Of a stretch of DNA of 64,000 nt, positions 34,219 through 43,662 are shown one piece after another (position 1 is the stretch's first letter; the number at the start of each line of letters is the position of its first letter). A program made the position numbers and the translations under genes. The notes beneath the pieces were generated by a model. It saw only the letters and a program-made list of their open reading frames with translations. It was not told where the DNA came from and searched no databases. The DNA is from Motiliproteus sp965230735 (lineage in GTDB: Bacteria; Pseudomonadota; Gammaproteobacteria; Pseudomonadales; Balneatricaceae). The stretch covers positions 620,001-684,000 of the forward strand of contig NZ_OZ246016.1 of NCBI RefSeq assembly GCF_965230735.1, written 5' to 3'.

Positions 34219-34605
34219 TTATTGGGCTGCGATCAGGTGGTCCAGCTCGCGCTCCAACAGGCTGTCGTCGCCTAGGTTCAGCTCCACCAAACGACGCAGG
34301 TGGGTAATGCTGTCCAGATCGATCGCACCACAAGCGCAGCCGAGGTACTCAGCATCGACACGCTTTAGCACCACCGGCAGCACCAGCTGTACATCACTAT
34401 CCAGCCAGCACTCAACCATCAGCTCTGCTCCCGCTTGGGCTTCAAACCCCGCCGGATGGCTCAGCAGTACCCCCTTGAGCGAGATATCCTTGATCTCGAC
34501 CATCCAACGCTGATCTCCGTGCCGGAGCTCGGCTTCGGCATCAAAGGCGATTCGGGTAAAACGACGACGCTCTTGGCTCTGTGATTGGCCTTCTTGCTGG
34601 CTCAA
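34219..34605 (-). CDS. PilZ-domain cyclic-di-GMP-binding protein
   Basis: A 128-residue single-domain PilZ protein. The c-di-GMP signature is intact: ERRRFTR (RxxxR type, about 12-18) and DISLKG (DxSxxG). The C-terminus is an amphipathic helix (LRRLVELNLGDDSLLERELDHL). PilZ proteins transmit c-di-GMP levels to motility or adhesion machines. It lies directly beyond mshP on the same strand, 130 bases away, so a link to MSHA pilus control is plausible though not proven. Confidence 0.85.
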   Translation of the reverse strand: MSQQEGQSQSQERRRFTRIAFDAEAELRHGDQRWMVEIKDISLKGVLLSHPAGFEAQAGAELMVECWLDSDVQLVLPVVLKRVDAEYLGCACGAIDLDSITHLRRLVELNLGDDSLLERELDHLIAAQ

Positions 34606-34734
34606 AGCGGCACCCCTTATCTAACGACAACTGACAGATTTTGCTCTGCAAACTATAAACCCTATCTGGAGGCGGTGCACTCGCAAAACCTGAGCCGGAT
34701 CAAAAGGGGGATAAACAGTGATACCGCGTTGGGA

Positions 34735-35160
34735 CTAGCGTTGCACCCGCAGGGTCAGTTTGCGGATCGCCTGATCCAGACCACTACCGCAGGTCGCGGT
34801 GGACTCGATGGTGAAATAGTCGATTCCGTCGACGCTAACGTTGGGGCAGGTCAGCTGCAACGTACAGCTTTGCAGCTCGGCTGGCGGCAGCTGGCTGGGC
34901 AACCCGCTGCAATCCGAGGCACTTTCCAACAGCAGGTGGCTGATCGCCATCTGGCCGCCGCTTTCAGCCAACAGGAAGGCCCTGACCGACATCAGCTCAT
35001 AACCGTAAGACTCCTTGCTGCTGACCACCAGACTCGACAGCCCCACCACCACCACGGCCATGATGGTAATCACAAAGATCGCCGACATCAGCCCCAGCCC
35101 GCGCTGGAGCCTACGCGGTATCGGTTTGGGTAGTCGATTCAGAGAGAATTTACGGAGCAT
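34735..35160 (-). CDS. mshP: MSHA biogenesis protein MshP
   Basis: About 141 residues, the last gene of the MSHA operon. An N-terminal helix (LGLMSAIFVITIMAVVVVGLSSLV) is followed by SKESYGYELMSVRAFLLAESG, the PilX/MshP-like minor pilin pattern. The usual prepilin Glu5 is absent, as in other MshP proteins. Two Cys pairs may form disulfides. The start at 35160 overlaps mshO by 11 bases, indicating coupled translation. It probably helps initiate or cap the pilus tip complex. Confidence 0.82.
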   Translation of the reverse strand: MLRKFSLNRLPKPIPRRLQRGLGLMSAIFVITIMAVVVVGLSSLVVSSKESYGYELMSVRAFLLAESGGQMAISHLLLESASDCSGLPSQLPPAELQSCTLQLTCPNVSVDGIDYFTIESTATCGSGLDQAIRKLTLRVQR

Positions 35161-35977
35161 TTCGCAACTGCACCTCATGAACGATCGACACCCCTTCGCC
35201 ACGCTCGCGCAGATCCAGATTCATCTGCACCAGAGCGTTGCGCTGCAGGGTGGCCGGAATCACGACAAAACTGCCGCTGGCGCCGTTAGCCAATAGAGCG
35301 CGCTTGGGGGTCTGCTCGTTACCGCTACCAAATCCTCCCGGTGACGGCTGGGAAGTCAGATAGTCGTAATCTCTGTAGCGGAACAACTGCGTTCCACTGA
35401 AACAGAAGCTGACCGGATCATCGACCATAAACCAGCGTTGGCTGGGTGATTCCAGCGGAAAACGGTGGGCCCGCGACAGCTGCACATCGATCTCAACGGT
35501 ATCCTCTAACGCGCTCTGACTGCTGCTGACGTCGGGCGAGATACTCGACATCGCCGCCGACGTGGTTGCCAGGTTGTAGACCGAGGCTGTATTGATCGGG
35601 TAGACCGCCACCCGACCAATCGAGGGTGCTGCACCACTGCTGAACGGGATCGAACTGAAGCTGCTGGATGCACTGGTCAACGGAATCCGGGTATAGATCG
35701 AGCCTCCCAGGACCGGTACAAACTCCAGACACTGCTGATCAGCCGAAACGCGCACACTGTTGGGCAGTGCGTTACGCAACTCCCGCGAAATCCGCTCCAC
35801 CACCGCACGGGCCGCCGAACCCTGGCGATCCCGCAACGCCGTACTGACATAACTGTCGGAGGTATTGACGATAAACTGCGACACCCCTACGCCCAGTACC
35901 GCCATCACCACGATCACCACCACCAGCTCGACCAGAGTAAAGCCTTGGGTCGATCGCAATCCGGCGAGGCGGCGCAT
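35150..35977 (-). CDS. mshO: MSHA biogenesis protein MshO (minor prepilin)
   Basis: A 275-residue prepilin. The peptidase site is RSTQG-FTLVELVVVIV with Glu at +5, followed by a long globular domain with many beta strands, as in PilW/MshO. It overlaps mshD by one base (TGATG) upstream and mshP by 11 bases downstream. It is expected to act with MshC, MshD and MshP in pilus priming. Confidence 0.88.
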   Translation of the reverse strand: MRRLAGLRSTQGFTLVELVVVIVVMAVLGVGVSQFIVNTSDSYVSTALRDRQGSAARAVVERISRELRNALPNSVRVSADQQCLEFVPVLGGSIYTRIPLTSASSSFSSIPFSSGAAPSIGRVAVYPINTASVYNLATTSAAMSSISPDVSSSQSALEDTVEIDVQLSRAHRFPLESPSQRWFMVDDPVSFCFSGTQLFRYRDYDYLTSQPSPGGFGSGNEQTPKRALLANGASGSFVVIPATLQRNALVQMNLDLRERGEGVSIVHEVQLRNAP

Positions 35978-36525
35978 CAGAAATTCCCCCGATAGACACT
36001 GAACACCAGCGGCCGCTGCCCCGGCGGTGTCACCCGAATCTGAATTCGTTTGCCGTCGGTATCACTGGCCAGGCCGATCTCGTCACCGGCATGGAAGACA
36101 TCTACTTCGACCCGATAGCCGTTGTAATCCGCCCGAACAGCGCCTTGGGCATCCAATGGTGGCTGATCATCCAGATCATGGTAATCATCCACATCATCGA
36201 AGGTATTGACGCCAGCGGTGCGCTGCTCACCGGTTTCCGACCCCAACGTGGCGCTGCAGGATGCCGCTGATGCGGTGCCGCAGGGTGGCTGACCGCCGAT
36301 CGGTGTCGCCTCGTCAAACCGCTTGGTCATGATCTCGTCGCTGTAGGCCTGTACCAGCTCGACCGTCTTGGTTTGCCACAGGGTATCGGCACCGAACTGG
36401 GCGCTGAACTGCAGCGATTGGGCTACCGCCACCAAGGCGATCGCCAGAATCGAGATGGTGATCACCATCTCGATCAGCGTAAAGCCCTGGAAACGACGTT
36501 CCGGGTTAGTTCTGCGTACAGACAA
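35977..36525 (-). CDS. mshD: MSHA pilin-like protein MshD
   Basis: About 182 residues. The prepilin site RRFQG-FTLIEMVITISILA has Glu at +5. The chosen TTG at 36525 has GGAG seven bases upstream and overlaps the mshC end by 20 bases; upstream in-frame codons are not pilin-like. An acidic loop (TFDDVDDYHDLDDQPP) is characteristic of the MshD family. It is a minor pilin of the tip complex. Confidence 0.85.
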   Translation of the reverse strand: MSVRRTNPERRFQGFTLIEMVITISILAIALVAVAQSLQFSAQFGADTLWQTKTVELVQAYSDEIMTKRFDEATPIGGQPPCGTASAASCSATLGSETGEQRTAGVNTFDDVDDYHDLDDQPPLDAQGAVRADYNGYRVEVDVFHAGDEIGLASDTDGKRIQIRVTPPGQRPLVFSVYRGNF

Positions 36526-37003
36526 GCGCACTCTCCGCCAGGTAGGCAAAACCGGCCAGGGTGATACAGACAATATCACCGCCGCTGTTAAAGGATAGGT
36601 TGGAGCTGATTCCCCCAGCCAAGTTACCGAGGTTGTCGTAGCGGTGGCTATAGGGGGAAGCGCCGAGCGGCGAGCCAGTAGGATCGGATAGCGTGATAGA
36701 ACCCGGATCGACCCGCTGCTGTTTTAGAACCAGACCGTTGGCTCGGATCTCAAACAGGTAGTCCCCACCATTGCGGGACAGTTGCAACTCAATCGTCTGA
36801 TCATACCGGTTCAAGGCTGCCTGCTGGGCTTGCCGGGCACTGCTGATCAACAGGTCCTTGACCTGTAGGGAGCGGAAGATTTGAACATCGCCAAAACGGG
36901 CTATCGCCACCGCCGACAGAATGCCGAGCAGTACGATCACAACAACCAATTCGACCATCGTAAAGCCCGCCGAACTTGATCGGCGGGCTTTTATCAAGCT
37001 CAC
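36506..37003 (-). CDS. mshC: MSHA pilin-like protein MshC
   Basis: A 165-residue prepilin with site SSSAG-FTMVELVVVIVLLG. The globular part is typical of GspH/FimT-like minor pilins. It is separated by nine bases from the major pilin gene and overlaps mshD. Gene order pilin-mshC-mshD-mshO-mshP matches known MSHA loci. Confidence 0.87.
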   Translation of the reverse strand: MSLIKARRSSSAGFTMVELVVVIVLLGILSAVAIARFGDVQIFRSLQVKDLLISSARQAQQAALNRYDQTIELQLSRNGGDYLFEIRANGLVLKQQRVDPGSITLSDPTGSPLGASPYSHRYDNLGNLAGGISSNLSFNSGGDIVCITLAGFAYLAESALVCTQN

Positions 37004-37012
37004 TGCTTGTGA

Positions 37013-37498
37013 TTAGTTACCGTCGGCGTTGACAGTAACTTCGCGGGTAGAGCTATTGTAAGTAATAGTTCGCTGACCGCCATTATCATTCGGTGTGCGG
37101 TAGGTGTAGATACATTCCGGAGAGGTACCACCAATGGTGTAATCCGAGTTAGCACCAGATACCGTGGGCGCATTGGCCTGCAGCAGATTGGTCCAGACGT
37201 CTTCACAGTCCAACACCGCAGCATTGCCCACACTCATGGCGCCACCAGACGCATTCACGTGCAAGGTGCCGTTTCCGAAGCCATCGACAGCACCACTAAC
37301 CACTCCCTCTGCGATCGCTTGAGCCCGAATTAGCGCTACACCTGTTGCAAAACCGGCACCGGCACCGCTAACCGCTGCTGTATGAGCGTCTTCGGTCACA
37401 TTGATAAAACGGGGCAGCGCCACCGCCGATAGGATACCCAACAGGGCAATTACCACGATCAGTTCGATAATCGTGAAACCAGACTGTTTAGCCTTCAT
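37013..37498 (-). CDS. MSHA-type prepilin (MshB/MshA family), the only main pilin here
   Basis: A 161-residue type IVa pilin. The leader MKAKQSG is cleaved before FTIIELIVVIALLGILSAVA, with Glu at +5. The segment AVSGAGAGFATGVALIRAQAIAEG is closest to MshB-type pilins; LDCED and PECIYTY provide a C-terminal disulfide. A strong ribosome site (GAGGAG) precedes the ATG. Known loci carry both mshB and mshA between mshF and mshC; only this one is present, so it probably serves as the structural subunit. Confidence 0.85.
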   Translation of the reverse strand: MKAKQSGFTIIELIVVIALLGILSAVALPRFINVTEDAHTAAVSGAGAGFATGVALIRAQAIAEGVVSGAVDGFGNGTLHVNASGGAMSVGNAAVLDCEDVWTNLLQANAPTVSGANSDYTIGGTSPECIYTYRTPNDNGGQRTITYNSSTREVTVNADGN

Positions 37499-37598
37499 AA
37501 ATACTCCTCAAACAAGCCGTCAAAACCACTAACGGAAACGGTACTCTAGTTACTCGGTTAGTCAATCCCTGACACAAAAAATGATTCAGACTCAAGCG

Positions 37599-37604
37599 AT
37601 TATA
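37599..37604 (-). promoter_or_regulatory. Possible -10 element for the main pilin gene
   Basis: A perfect TATAAT on the minus strand lies about 100 bases upstream of the pilin start, in the only sizeable gap of the msh operon (110 bases). The -35 region 17 bases further up (GTTTAT) is weak. A separate pilin promoter would fit the high expression a main pilin needs. Confidence 0.35.
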
Positions 37605-37608
37605 CTCC

Positions 37609-38130
37609 CTAGTACAACGGGATAAACTCCAATCGCAGCGTCTGTTGATCTCGGTTATTAGGGTTATCGGCCCGGCTCCGCAACAGCTTTAACTCGAAAC
37701 CGACCCGATCATCCGGCGCCTGTTCAAACCCCTGCATCGCTTCACGATAGCGGAAACGGTAAAACAGCGCCCGCTGATCGAGGTCGAAATACCAATTACC
37801 CGGCTTGGCCTGCTGCACGGCCAAACCGCTCAATTCCCCCAGATAGTTACTCGGCGGCACCATTGCGCTATCAAGCAATTCAATCGGGTTGGTGCCATCC
37901 AGATCCTCCAGCCGACGGCCCGCGCGGCCGCTGATTGCATCGCTCATGGCCAGATTGACCCCGGCCTGAAGCCAGCCCCGAACACCATTAAACGCGGCTT
38001 TCTCAGCGTCCACCACGATATTCATATACTGGCGATAGCTGGCGGTAGCGACCACCAGAATCACCAGTCCGACCACCACCAATTCCAGCAGTGAGAAGCC
38101 GCTCTGCCGTCGCTTTATACCCGGTTGCAT
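37609..38130 (-). CDS. mshF: MSHA biogenesis protein MshF
   Basis: About 173 residues. It has a prepilin-like N-terminus KRRQSG-FSLLELVVVGLVIL followed by a domain with WLQAGVNLAMSD and FRYREAMQGFEQ, matching MshF, whose precise role is unclear. The ATG at 38130 has GGGAG upstream and lies 10 bases after mshG; the longer frame to 38223 overlaps mshG and is not MshF-like. Confidence 0.78.
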   Translation of the reverse strand: MQPGIKRRQSGFSLLELVVVGLVILVVATASYRQYMNIVVDAEKAAFNGVRGWLQAGVNLAMSDAISGRAGRRLEDLDGTNPIELLDSAMVPPSNYLGELSGLAVQQAKPGNWYFDLDQRALFYRFRYREAMQGFEQAPDDRVGFELKLLRSRADNPNNRDQQTLRLEFIPLY

Positions 38131-38140
38131 CCTTGCTCCC

Positions 38141-39385
38141 TTAGCGGTTGACCGAGGAGTTGAGTTCCCACAGCGGCAGGAACACACCCAGCGCCAACAC
38201 CAGCACCATGATGCCGATGGCAACGATCAGGATCGGTTCGATCGCACTGGCCAGGCCTTTCAGATCGTACTCCACCTCCTGCTCGTAGAAGTCGGCCGAT
38301 TCCTCCAGCAGCTCATCAACGCCACCGGTCTCTTCGCCCACCGCCATCATTTGCAGCACCAGCGGACTGAACATATCGGCCTGCTGGGCTGTCCGGGTAA
38401 AGCTCTCACCGCGCTCGATACCGCGACGCATCCCTTGCACTTTGTCGCCTATATAACGGTTTCCCACCGCTCCGGCCACGATAGCCAAGCCCTGCTCGAT
38501 CGGTATACCGGCGCGCATCACCAGCGCGAAGGTACGGCAGAAACGACCCAGGATAATGCGATAAAACAGACTGCCTACCACCGGCAATCTCAGTTTTGAA
38601 CGATCCCAGCGAAAACGGCCATTATCGGTTTGGATATAGCGCAGAAAGGCCACCAGAGCGACGGTCAGGAAACCGAAGATCAGATACCAGTAGTCGATAG
38701 TGAAATTAGAAATCGAGATCAACAGCTGGGTCTGCCACGGCAGCTCCGCCCCCAAGCTCTTGAACACCCCGGCAAACGCCGGAATAACAAACAGGTTGAT
38801 CACAAACATCGCGCCGACCAGCGCGATAATGACAAACAACGGATAGCGGGTGGCGGACTTGATGTTCTTACGGGTGGTGCGTTCCAGCTCCAGATGCTTG
38901 GCCACTTCAGCAAAGGCCTGATCCAGGTTACCGGTGTTCTCCCCCACATGGATCAGGCTGACATAAAGATTGGAGAAGGCCTTGGGATGTTTACTGAAGG
39001 CGCTGGACAGGCTGTGCCCCTGCTCCAGGTCATCGGCGATCGCATTGAGAATCTCGCCTAACAGCGGGTTACGCACCGACAGCGCCAGGCCACGAATAGC
39101 GCGGGTGATCGGCACGCCGGCTTTGGTCAGGCTGTACATCTGGCGGCTGAAAATTATCAGTTCATCCAGCGCTACCCGCTGCATAAACTTGGGCATGCGG
39201 ATCTCGATATCACCGGACTTTTTGTCCTGCTGATCTTTGGCGCTGCCCTTAGCCGGCTCGATGGCAATCGGGGTGATATGCTTCTCCGCCAACAGGTTAG
39301 CCAGTTGAGTGGCTGAAGCGGCCTCCTGCTTGCCGGAGACCAGCTCACCGCTGGCGTTTCGGCCCTTGAAACTAAACTGGGGCAT
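38141..39385 (-). CDS. mshG: MSHA platform protein MshG (PilC/GspF family)
   Basis: A 414-residue inner-membrane platform protein. Both T2SF domains are present: the first around FSRQMYSLTKAGVPITRAIRGL, the second around FCRTFALVMRAGIPIEQGLAI, with three membrane helices. It couples MshE motion to pilin assembly. It overlaps mshE by 14 bases. Confidence 0.93.
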   Translation of the reverse strand: MPQFSFKGRNASGELVSGKQEAASATQLANLLAEKHITPIAIEPAKGSAKDQQDKKSGDIEIRMPKFMQRVALDELIIFSRQMYSLTKAGVPITRAIRGLALSVRNPLLGEILNAIADDLEQGHSLSSAFSKHPKAFSNLYVSLIHVGENTGNLDQAFAEVAKHLELERTTRKNIKSATRYPLFVIIALVGAMFVINLFVIPAFAGVFKSLGAELPWQTQLLISISNFTIDYWYLIFGFLTVALVAFLRYIQTDNGRFRWDRSKLRLPVVGSLFYRIILGRFCRTFALVMRAGIPIEQGLAIVAGAVGNRYIGDKVQGMRRGIERGESFTRTAQQADMFSPLVLQMMAVGEETGGVDELLEESADFYEQEVEYDLKGLASAIEPILIVAIGIMVLVLALGVFLPLWELNSSVNR

Positions 39386-41192
39386 CGCTCGATCCTAGCC
39401 CTGATCCCGAATCCAGTGGTTCAAGACTCCAGCCACTGCCTGCGCTGGTTTCAGTCGGCTGCGCCGCCCGGCTCTCGGCGATATCGCTGACGATTCCCTC
39501 CATCTGCTCGGTAACGCGGAACACCTCTTCCAAGGTAGTGACGCCCTGGCGAGCATATTCCAGCGCGCTCTGGGCCAGGGTCTTGAAGCCATCGGAGTGC
39601 CGCGCGCTGTGGGCGAAAGCGGCGGTGTCGGCAGCCCGCAGCGCATCGCTCATCACATCGTCGATCTCCAACAGCTCGAAAATACCGATCCGACCGCTGT
39701 AACCGGTGTTGTTGCAGTAGGTACAGCCCTCGCCGTGGAACAGCTGTAGTTGGGCCCCTTCAACCCCCAACTCGTCCTCGAGCCAACTCTGCTCGCTATG
39801 AGTGGGGCAGTAATCCTGCTTACAGTGAACACAGATCCGCCGCACCAGCCGCTGGGCCAAGACCCCTCGCAGGGCGGTGGCCGCCATAAAGCCCTCGATA
39901 CCGATATCGATCAGTCGCATCGCCGAGCTGATCGCATCGTTGGTGTGCAGGGTGGATAGCACCAAGTGACCGGTCATCGCCGCCCGCATCGCGATGGTGG
40001 CGGTTTCATGGTCACGGATCTCACCCACCAGCAGGATATCCGGATCCTGACGCAGGCTGGCCCGCAGAACCGTGGCAAAGTCCAATCCGATCTTGGGGTT
40101 GACGTTGACCTGGTTGATCCGATCGAGACGGTATTCCACCGGGTCTTCGACGGTGATGATCTTCTTGGCCGGATCGTTCAGCTCCATCAGCCCCCCGTAC
40201 AGGGTGGTGGTCTTACCACTACCGGTCGGACCGGTGACCAGAATCAAGCCGTTGGGTTGGTGGATCATCCGGCGGAAGCGCGCCAAAACGTCGGCCGGCA
40301 AACCGGCCTTATCGAGCCCGATGGTGCCCGCGGACTGGTCCAGCAGACGCATCACCACCGATTCGCCGTACTGGATCGGCATGGTCGAGATCCGCACGTC
40401 GAGGTTGCGGCCCTTGACGTTGATATTGAAGCGGCCATCCTGGGGCAGGCGTTTTTCGGAGATATTCAGCTCGGCCATCAGTTTCAGGCGCAGTACCAGC
40501 GCATTGGCGACCCGGCGCTCGTTGACCACATGCTCCTGCAGTACACCATCGATCCGCTGGCGAATGCGCAGCACCTTCTCGTCCGGTTCGATATGGATAT
40601 CCGAGGCACGCACCTGCACCGCGTCTTCGAAGATCTTCTGCAGCAGCTTGACCACCGGTACTTCGGAGTCATCGGTGGCGGCAATATCGGCGATATCAAA
40701 CGCATCTTCGGCGATCTCTTCGTCCAGCTCGACCGCCAGGCTGGAGATCTCTTCGGTACGGCGATAGAGCAGATCCAGGGTGCTGAGCAGCTGTGCCTCC
40801 GACACCACCGCCTGTTTCAGCGATTTACCCAGCAGTCGCTGCAGCTCGTCAAACGCAAACAGATCCATCGGATCGGCCATGCCGATCAGGAAATGATCCG
40901 GGTGCTCCTTCAACACTATCGCCCGGAAGCGACGGGCGTGGGCTTCCGAAAGCCGCAGCACCTCTTTCTGGTCAAACTCGTAACGGCTCAGCTCCACCGA
41001 GGGGATATTGAGCTGCTGGGACAGGAATTCGATAAAGCGGTTTTCGGTGACCATCCCCAGCGCGATCAGGGTACGGCCGAGCTTCTGGCCGGTCTGCTTC
41101 TGCTTACCCAGTGCCTCCATCAGCTGCGGTTCGGTAATAACGCCGTTTTGAACCAGCAGGTCCCCGATCCGAATTTTCTTTCCAGTAGCCAT
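39372..41192 (-). CDS. mshE: MSHA assembly ATPase MshE with c-di-GMP-binding MshEN domain
   Basis: About 606 residues of the GspE/PilB family. The N-terminus carries tandem MshEN motifs: residues 8-31 fit RLGxxLxxxGx6LxxxLxxQ exactly apart from Ile9, and residues 37-60 form a second, slightly varied copy. In Vibrio cholerae MshE this domain binds c-di-GMP. The ATPase core has Walker A GPTGSGKTTTLYGG, Walker B and a C-terminal four-Cys zinc site (CVHC, CTYC). The ATG at 41192 is used; a longer frame is not protein-like. Confidence 0.95.
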   Translation of the reverse strand: MATGKKIRIGDLLVQNGVITEPQLMEALGKQKQTGQKLGRTLIALGMVTENRFIEFLSQQLNIPSVELSRYEFDQKEVLRLSEAHARRFRAIVLKEHPDHFLIGMADPMDLFAFDELQRLLGKSLKQAVVSEAQLLSTLDLLYRRTEEISSLAVELDEEIAEDAFDIADIAATDDSEVPVVKLLQKIFEDAVQVRASDIHIEPDEKVLRIRQRIDGVLQEHVVNERRVANALVLRLKLMAELNISEKRLPQDGRFNINVKGRNLDVRISTMPIQYGESVVMRLLDQSAGTIGLDKAGLPADVLARFRRMIHQPNGLILVTGPTGSGKTTTLYGGLMELNDPAKKIITVEDPVEYRLDRINQVNVNPKIGLDFATVLRASLRQDPDILLVGEIRDHETATIAMRAAMTGHLVLSTLHTNDAISSAMRLIDIGIEGFMAATALRGVLAQRLVRRICVHCKQDYCPTHSEQSWLEDELGVEGAQLQLFHGEGCTYCNNTGYSGRIGIFELLEIDDVMSDALRAADTAAFAHSARHSDGFKTLAQSALEYARQGVTTLEEVFRVTEQMEGIVSDIAESRAAQPTETSAGSGWSLEPLDSGSGLGSSDAPV

Positions 41193-41194
41193 AG

Positions 41195-42715
41195 TTAGAG
41201 TCTGTTCAATCGCTGGGTGACATATTTTGCCAATGCCGGTTTCAGATCGGGAATCTGAAGCACGTTCTGGTAGGCCTGACGAGCCTGCTGCGGCTGTTCG
41301 AGGGCTTCCAACGACAGTGCCAGCCCGATCCACCAGGCCGGTTCATCGGAGCGCACCCGCAGCAGTCCATGGTAGGTCTCGGCGGCCTGTTGGTGCTGGC
41401 CGTCGGCCTGCAGCGCCGCCGCCAGAATCTGGTGGTACTCGGCATCGGCATTGACCGCCGGTTGATCCGCCTGAAGCAGTCCAATAGCCGTTTTCAGCGC
41501 CTGCGCCTGCATCAACAGCCTTGCCTTGAGTTTCTTCAGTCCCACATCGGCAGGACTCAATGCCAAGCCCTGATCAACCTGTTGCTCCGCCCGGTTGAGC
41601 TGTCCGGTGCCGATCAACAGCGTTCCCAGCAGCGCCCGACTGCGATTGGCTTCGGGCTGTTCGGCCACAAAGGTCTGCAGCTGATCGATCGCCCGGCTGA
41701 TCTGACGGGAGCCGATCAGAGCACGGGCCTTGGCCACCTGGGAGCGATCACGCTGCGCCGGGCTCTGGGGCTGACGTTTACTCAGCGGTGCCACGGCGAT
41801 CGGCTCCGCCGGCGAAACCTCAGCCTGGTCAGCAGAGGCAACGGCATCCGTGGTTTGCCGCGGTTCTCTTGTCCGACTCGATGGCCGTACCGATTCCACC
41901 GCGGTGTTGCTCGGCTGGGCCGATTCAGAGCTCGGTTCAGACGTCGTCGCGATCGGGGCTGGCTTGGGCGGTATCGGCGCGCGGCTGACCATCACCAGCA
42001 GACGATATCCTCCCTCGCTTGAGGCGATCGGCTGGGCACTGACCTCGAACTGGGCTTGGGTTCGACTATCCAGCTGCAGTGACAGCTGATCGCCCTGATG
42101 CAACTGGGCCCGCAGCCACTCGACCGGCGATGCCGCCAGCACGGAATCCGTCGTTGAGGCGGCAGGCAGATCAATCCGGCCCAGCTGCAACTGCAGACTA
42201 CGCTCGGTACTTAGCTGGACCTGCTGTCGCGGCGCCTGATTCAGCTCCAACGCCAGTCGAACACGATTCTCCTCGGCCAGCCAACTGGACCTCAGCAGGC
42301 GCACCGGTTGTGGTTGATCCGGCGTGGCCACCGGATCAGCCTGAACAGGGGTATGGACTGACGCCGAAGCGGGTTCAGATTTCGATTCAGGTTGGGGTTC
42401 AGCTTGCGGCTCAGCCTGGGGTTCAGGCGCTGCGAGCTGAGGCGCCGGTTGCTGCGGCTTAACCGCCTGAGACGGCGTATCGGTTACCGTGCTCGGCAGC
42501 GCATCACGCCAGAGCTGCGGGTTGTCGTAGAGCCATAAACCCAGCACGGCCAGTCCCACCGCCAGGCACAGCAGTATCAGCGGCAGCCAGCGGGTCTTCG
42601 GCTGGGACTGGGTCAGGGTCGGTGCCGGAGCAATGGATGCACCGCCAGCGGAGCCCTCACCTGGTTGCTGCCGGCGCTGATCGAGATCGCGCAGCATATC
42701 ATTGACCAGGCTCAC
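41195..42715 (-). CDS. mshN: MSHA biogenesis protein MshN (TPR protein)
   Basis: About 506 residues. A short cytoplasmic MSLVNDMLRDLDQRR segment, one helix (about 43-63), a long Pro/Gln/Glu-rich linker, and C-terminal TPR repeats (about 350-500, with ALSPADVGLKKLKARLLMQ) define MshN. The start is GTG at 42715, overlapping the mshM stop by four bases. It probably bridges inner-membrane and periplasmic parts of the pilus machine. Confidence 0.88.
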   Translation of the reverse strand: MSLVNDMLRDLDQRRQQPGEGSAGGASIAPAPTLTQSQPKTRWLPLILLCLAVGLAVLGLWLYDNPQLWRDALPSTVTDTPSQAVKPQQPAPQLAAPEPQAEPQAEPQPESKSEPASASVHTPVQADPVATPDQPQPVRLLRSSWLAEENRVRLALELNQAPRQQVQLSTERSLQLQLGRIDLPAASTTDSVLAASPVEWLRAQLHQGDQLSLQLDSRTQAQFEVSAQPIASSEGGYRLLVMVSRAPIPPKPAPIATTSEPSSESAQPSNTAVESVRPSSRTREPRQTTDAVASADQAEVSPAEPIAVAPLSKRQPQSPAQRDRSQVAKARALIGSRQISRAIDQLQTFVAEQPEANRSRALLGTLLIGTGQLNRAEQQVDQGLALSPADVGLKKLKARLLMQAQALKTAIGLLQADQPAVNADAEYHQILAAALQADGQHQQAAETYHGLLRVRSDEPAWWIGLALSLEALEQPQQARQAYQNVLQIPDLKPALAKYVTQRLNRL

Positions 42716-43616
42716 AGCAGGCCTCCCAGCACCAGCCCGGCGGACAGGCCAACAGCCAGCATCGCCAAGCCCGCCAACCACAGCCTCGGCTTGGTGCTAT
42801 TCTGGAGTCTCACCCCTTCGGTATCATCCACCGCGGTGACGACCTGGGCGGCACTGACGCGCCGGTCACCCTTGCCGTAGGCCACCATCAGCGCCTTATG
42901 GGCCAGGATATTGATCAATCTCGGAGTTCCTGCCGACGCCTGCCAGAGTTTCTTCACCGCCTGGGCCTCGAACAGCGGCACACCGTTGTAGCCGGCCAGG
43001 GTCAAGCGGTGATGCAGATACTGACCGGTACCTTCCAGGTCTAAATGACGCAGCCGGTAAGAGAAGGTGATCCGCTGCAGCAACTGACGCAACGAGCTTT
43101 GCCCCAGCAGTTCATCCAGCTCCGGCTGGCCGAACAACACCACCTGAAACAGCTTGGTGGTCTCGGTTTCCAGGTTGGTCAGCAGTCGCAGCGCTTCGAT
43201 GGTTTTTTCCGGCATCGCCTGCGCTTCATCGACGATCAGCACCACCCGTTTGCCCTCGGCGACCAGCTCCACCAGCCGCTGGTTGATCCGCTCGAGCAGA
43301 TCGAAGCTCCCCTTCAGGGTATCCAGCTCCAGTCCCAGCTCACGGGCAAAGGCCATCCGGAAGCCATCCGCACTGAGATAAGGGTTGGGGATGTAGGCGC
43401 TGATGCAGTCCTCGTCCAGTGCATTCAGGACCTTGCGGCACAGCAGGGTTTTGCCGGTGCCGACTTCACCGACGATTTTGACAAACCGTCACCGTTCTCC
43501 AATGCCACCAGAATCAGGTTCAGCGCTTCCTGGTGGGTCGGCAAATTCAAAAAATAATGTGTGTTCGGAGTCAGCGTGAACGGCAGTTCATTCAGTCCGA
43601 AAAATTGCTGGTACAT
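42712..43616 (-). pseudogene. mshM: mshM (ExeA-like AAA ATPase), interrupted by a one-base frameshift
   Basis: Two frames together encode one MshM of about 301 residues. The N-part (43616 down to about 43485) reads MYQQFFGLNELPFTLTPNTH...VALENGDG. The rest is in another frame: FVKIVGEVGTGKTLLCRK (Walker A GEVGTGKT), VLIVDEAQAMPE (Walker B), and a C-terminal membrane helix. A missing T in GACGGTTTGTC (AAA at 43483-43485 on the plus strand) breaks the frame just before Walker A. It could be a sequencing error in a homopolymer or a true inactivation. The flanking genes are intact. Confidence 0.85.
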
Positions 43617-43662
43617 GCGCTTGATCGCCTATCTGCGCCGGGCCTGCAAGCAGGCCCTAAGC

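Noticed and set aside
43480..43495. Programmed frameshifting in mshM
   Set aside because: No canonical slippery heptamer is present, and MshM homologues are known as single-frame proteins; a lost T is simpler.
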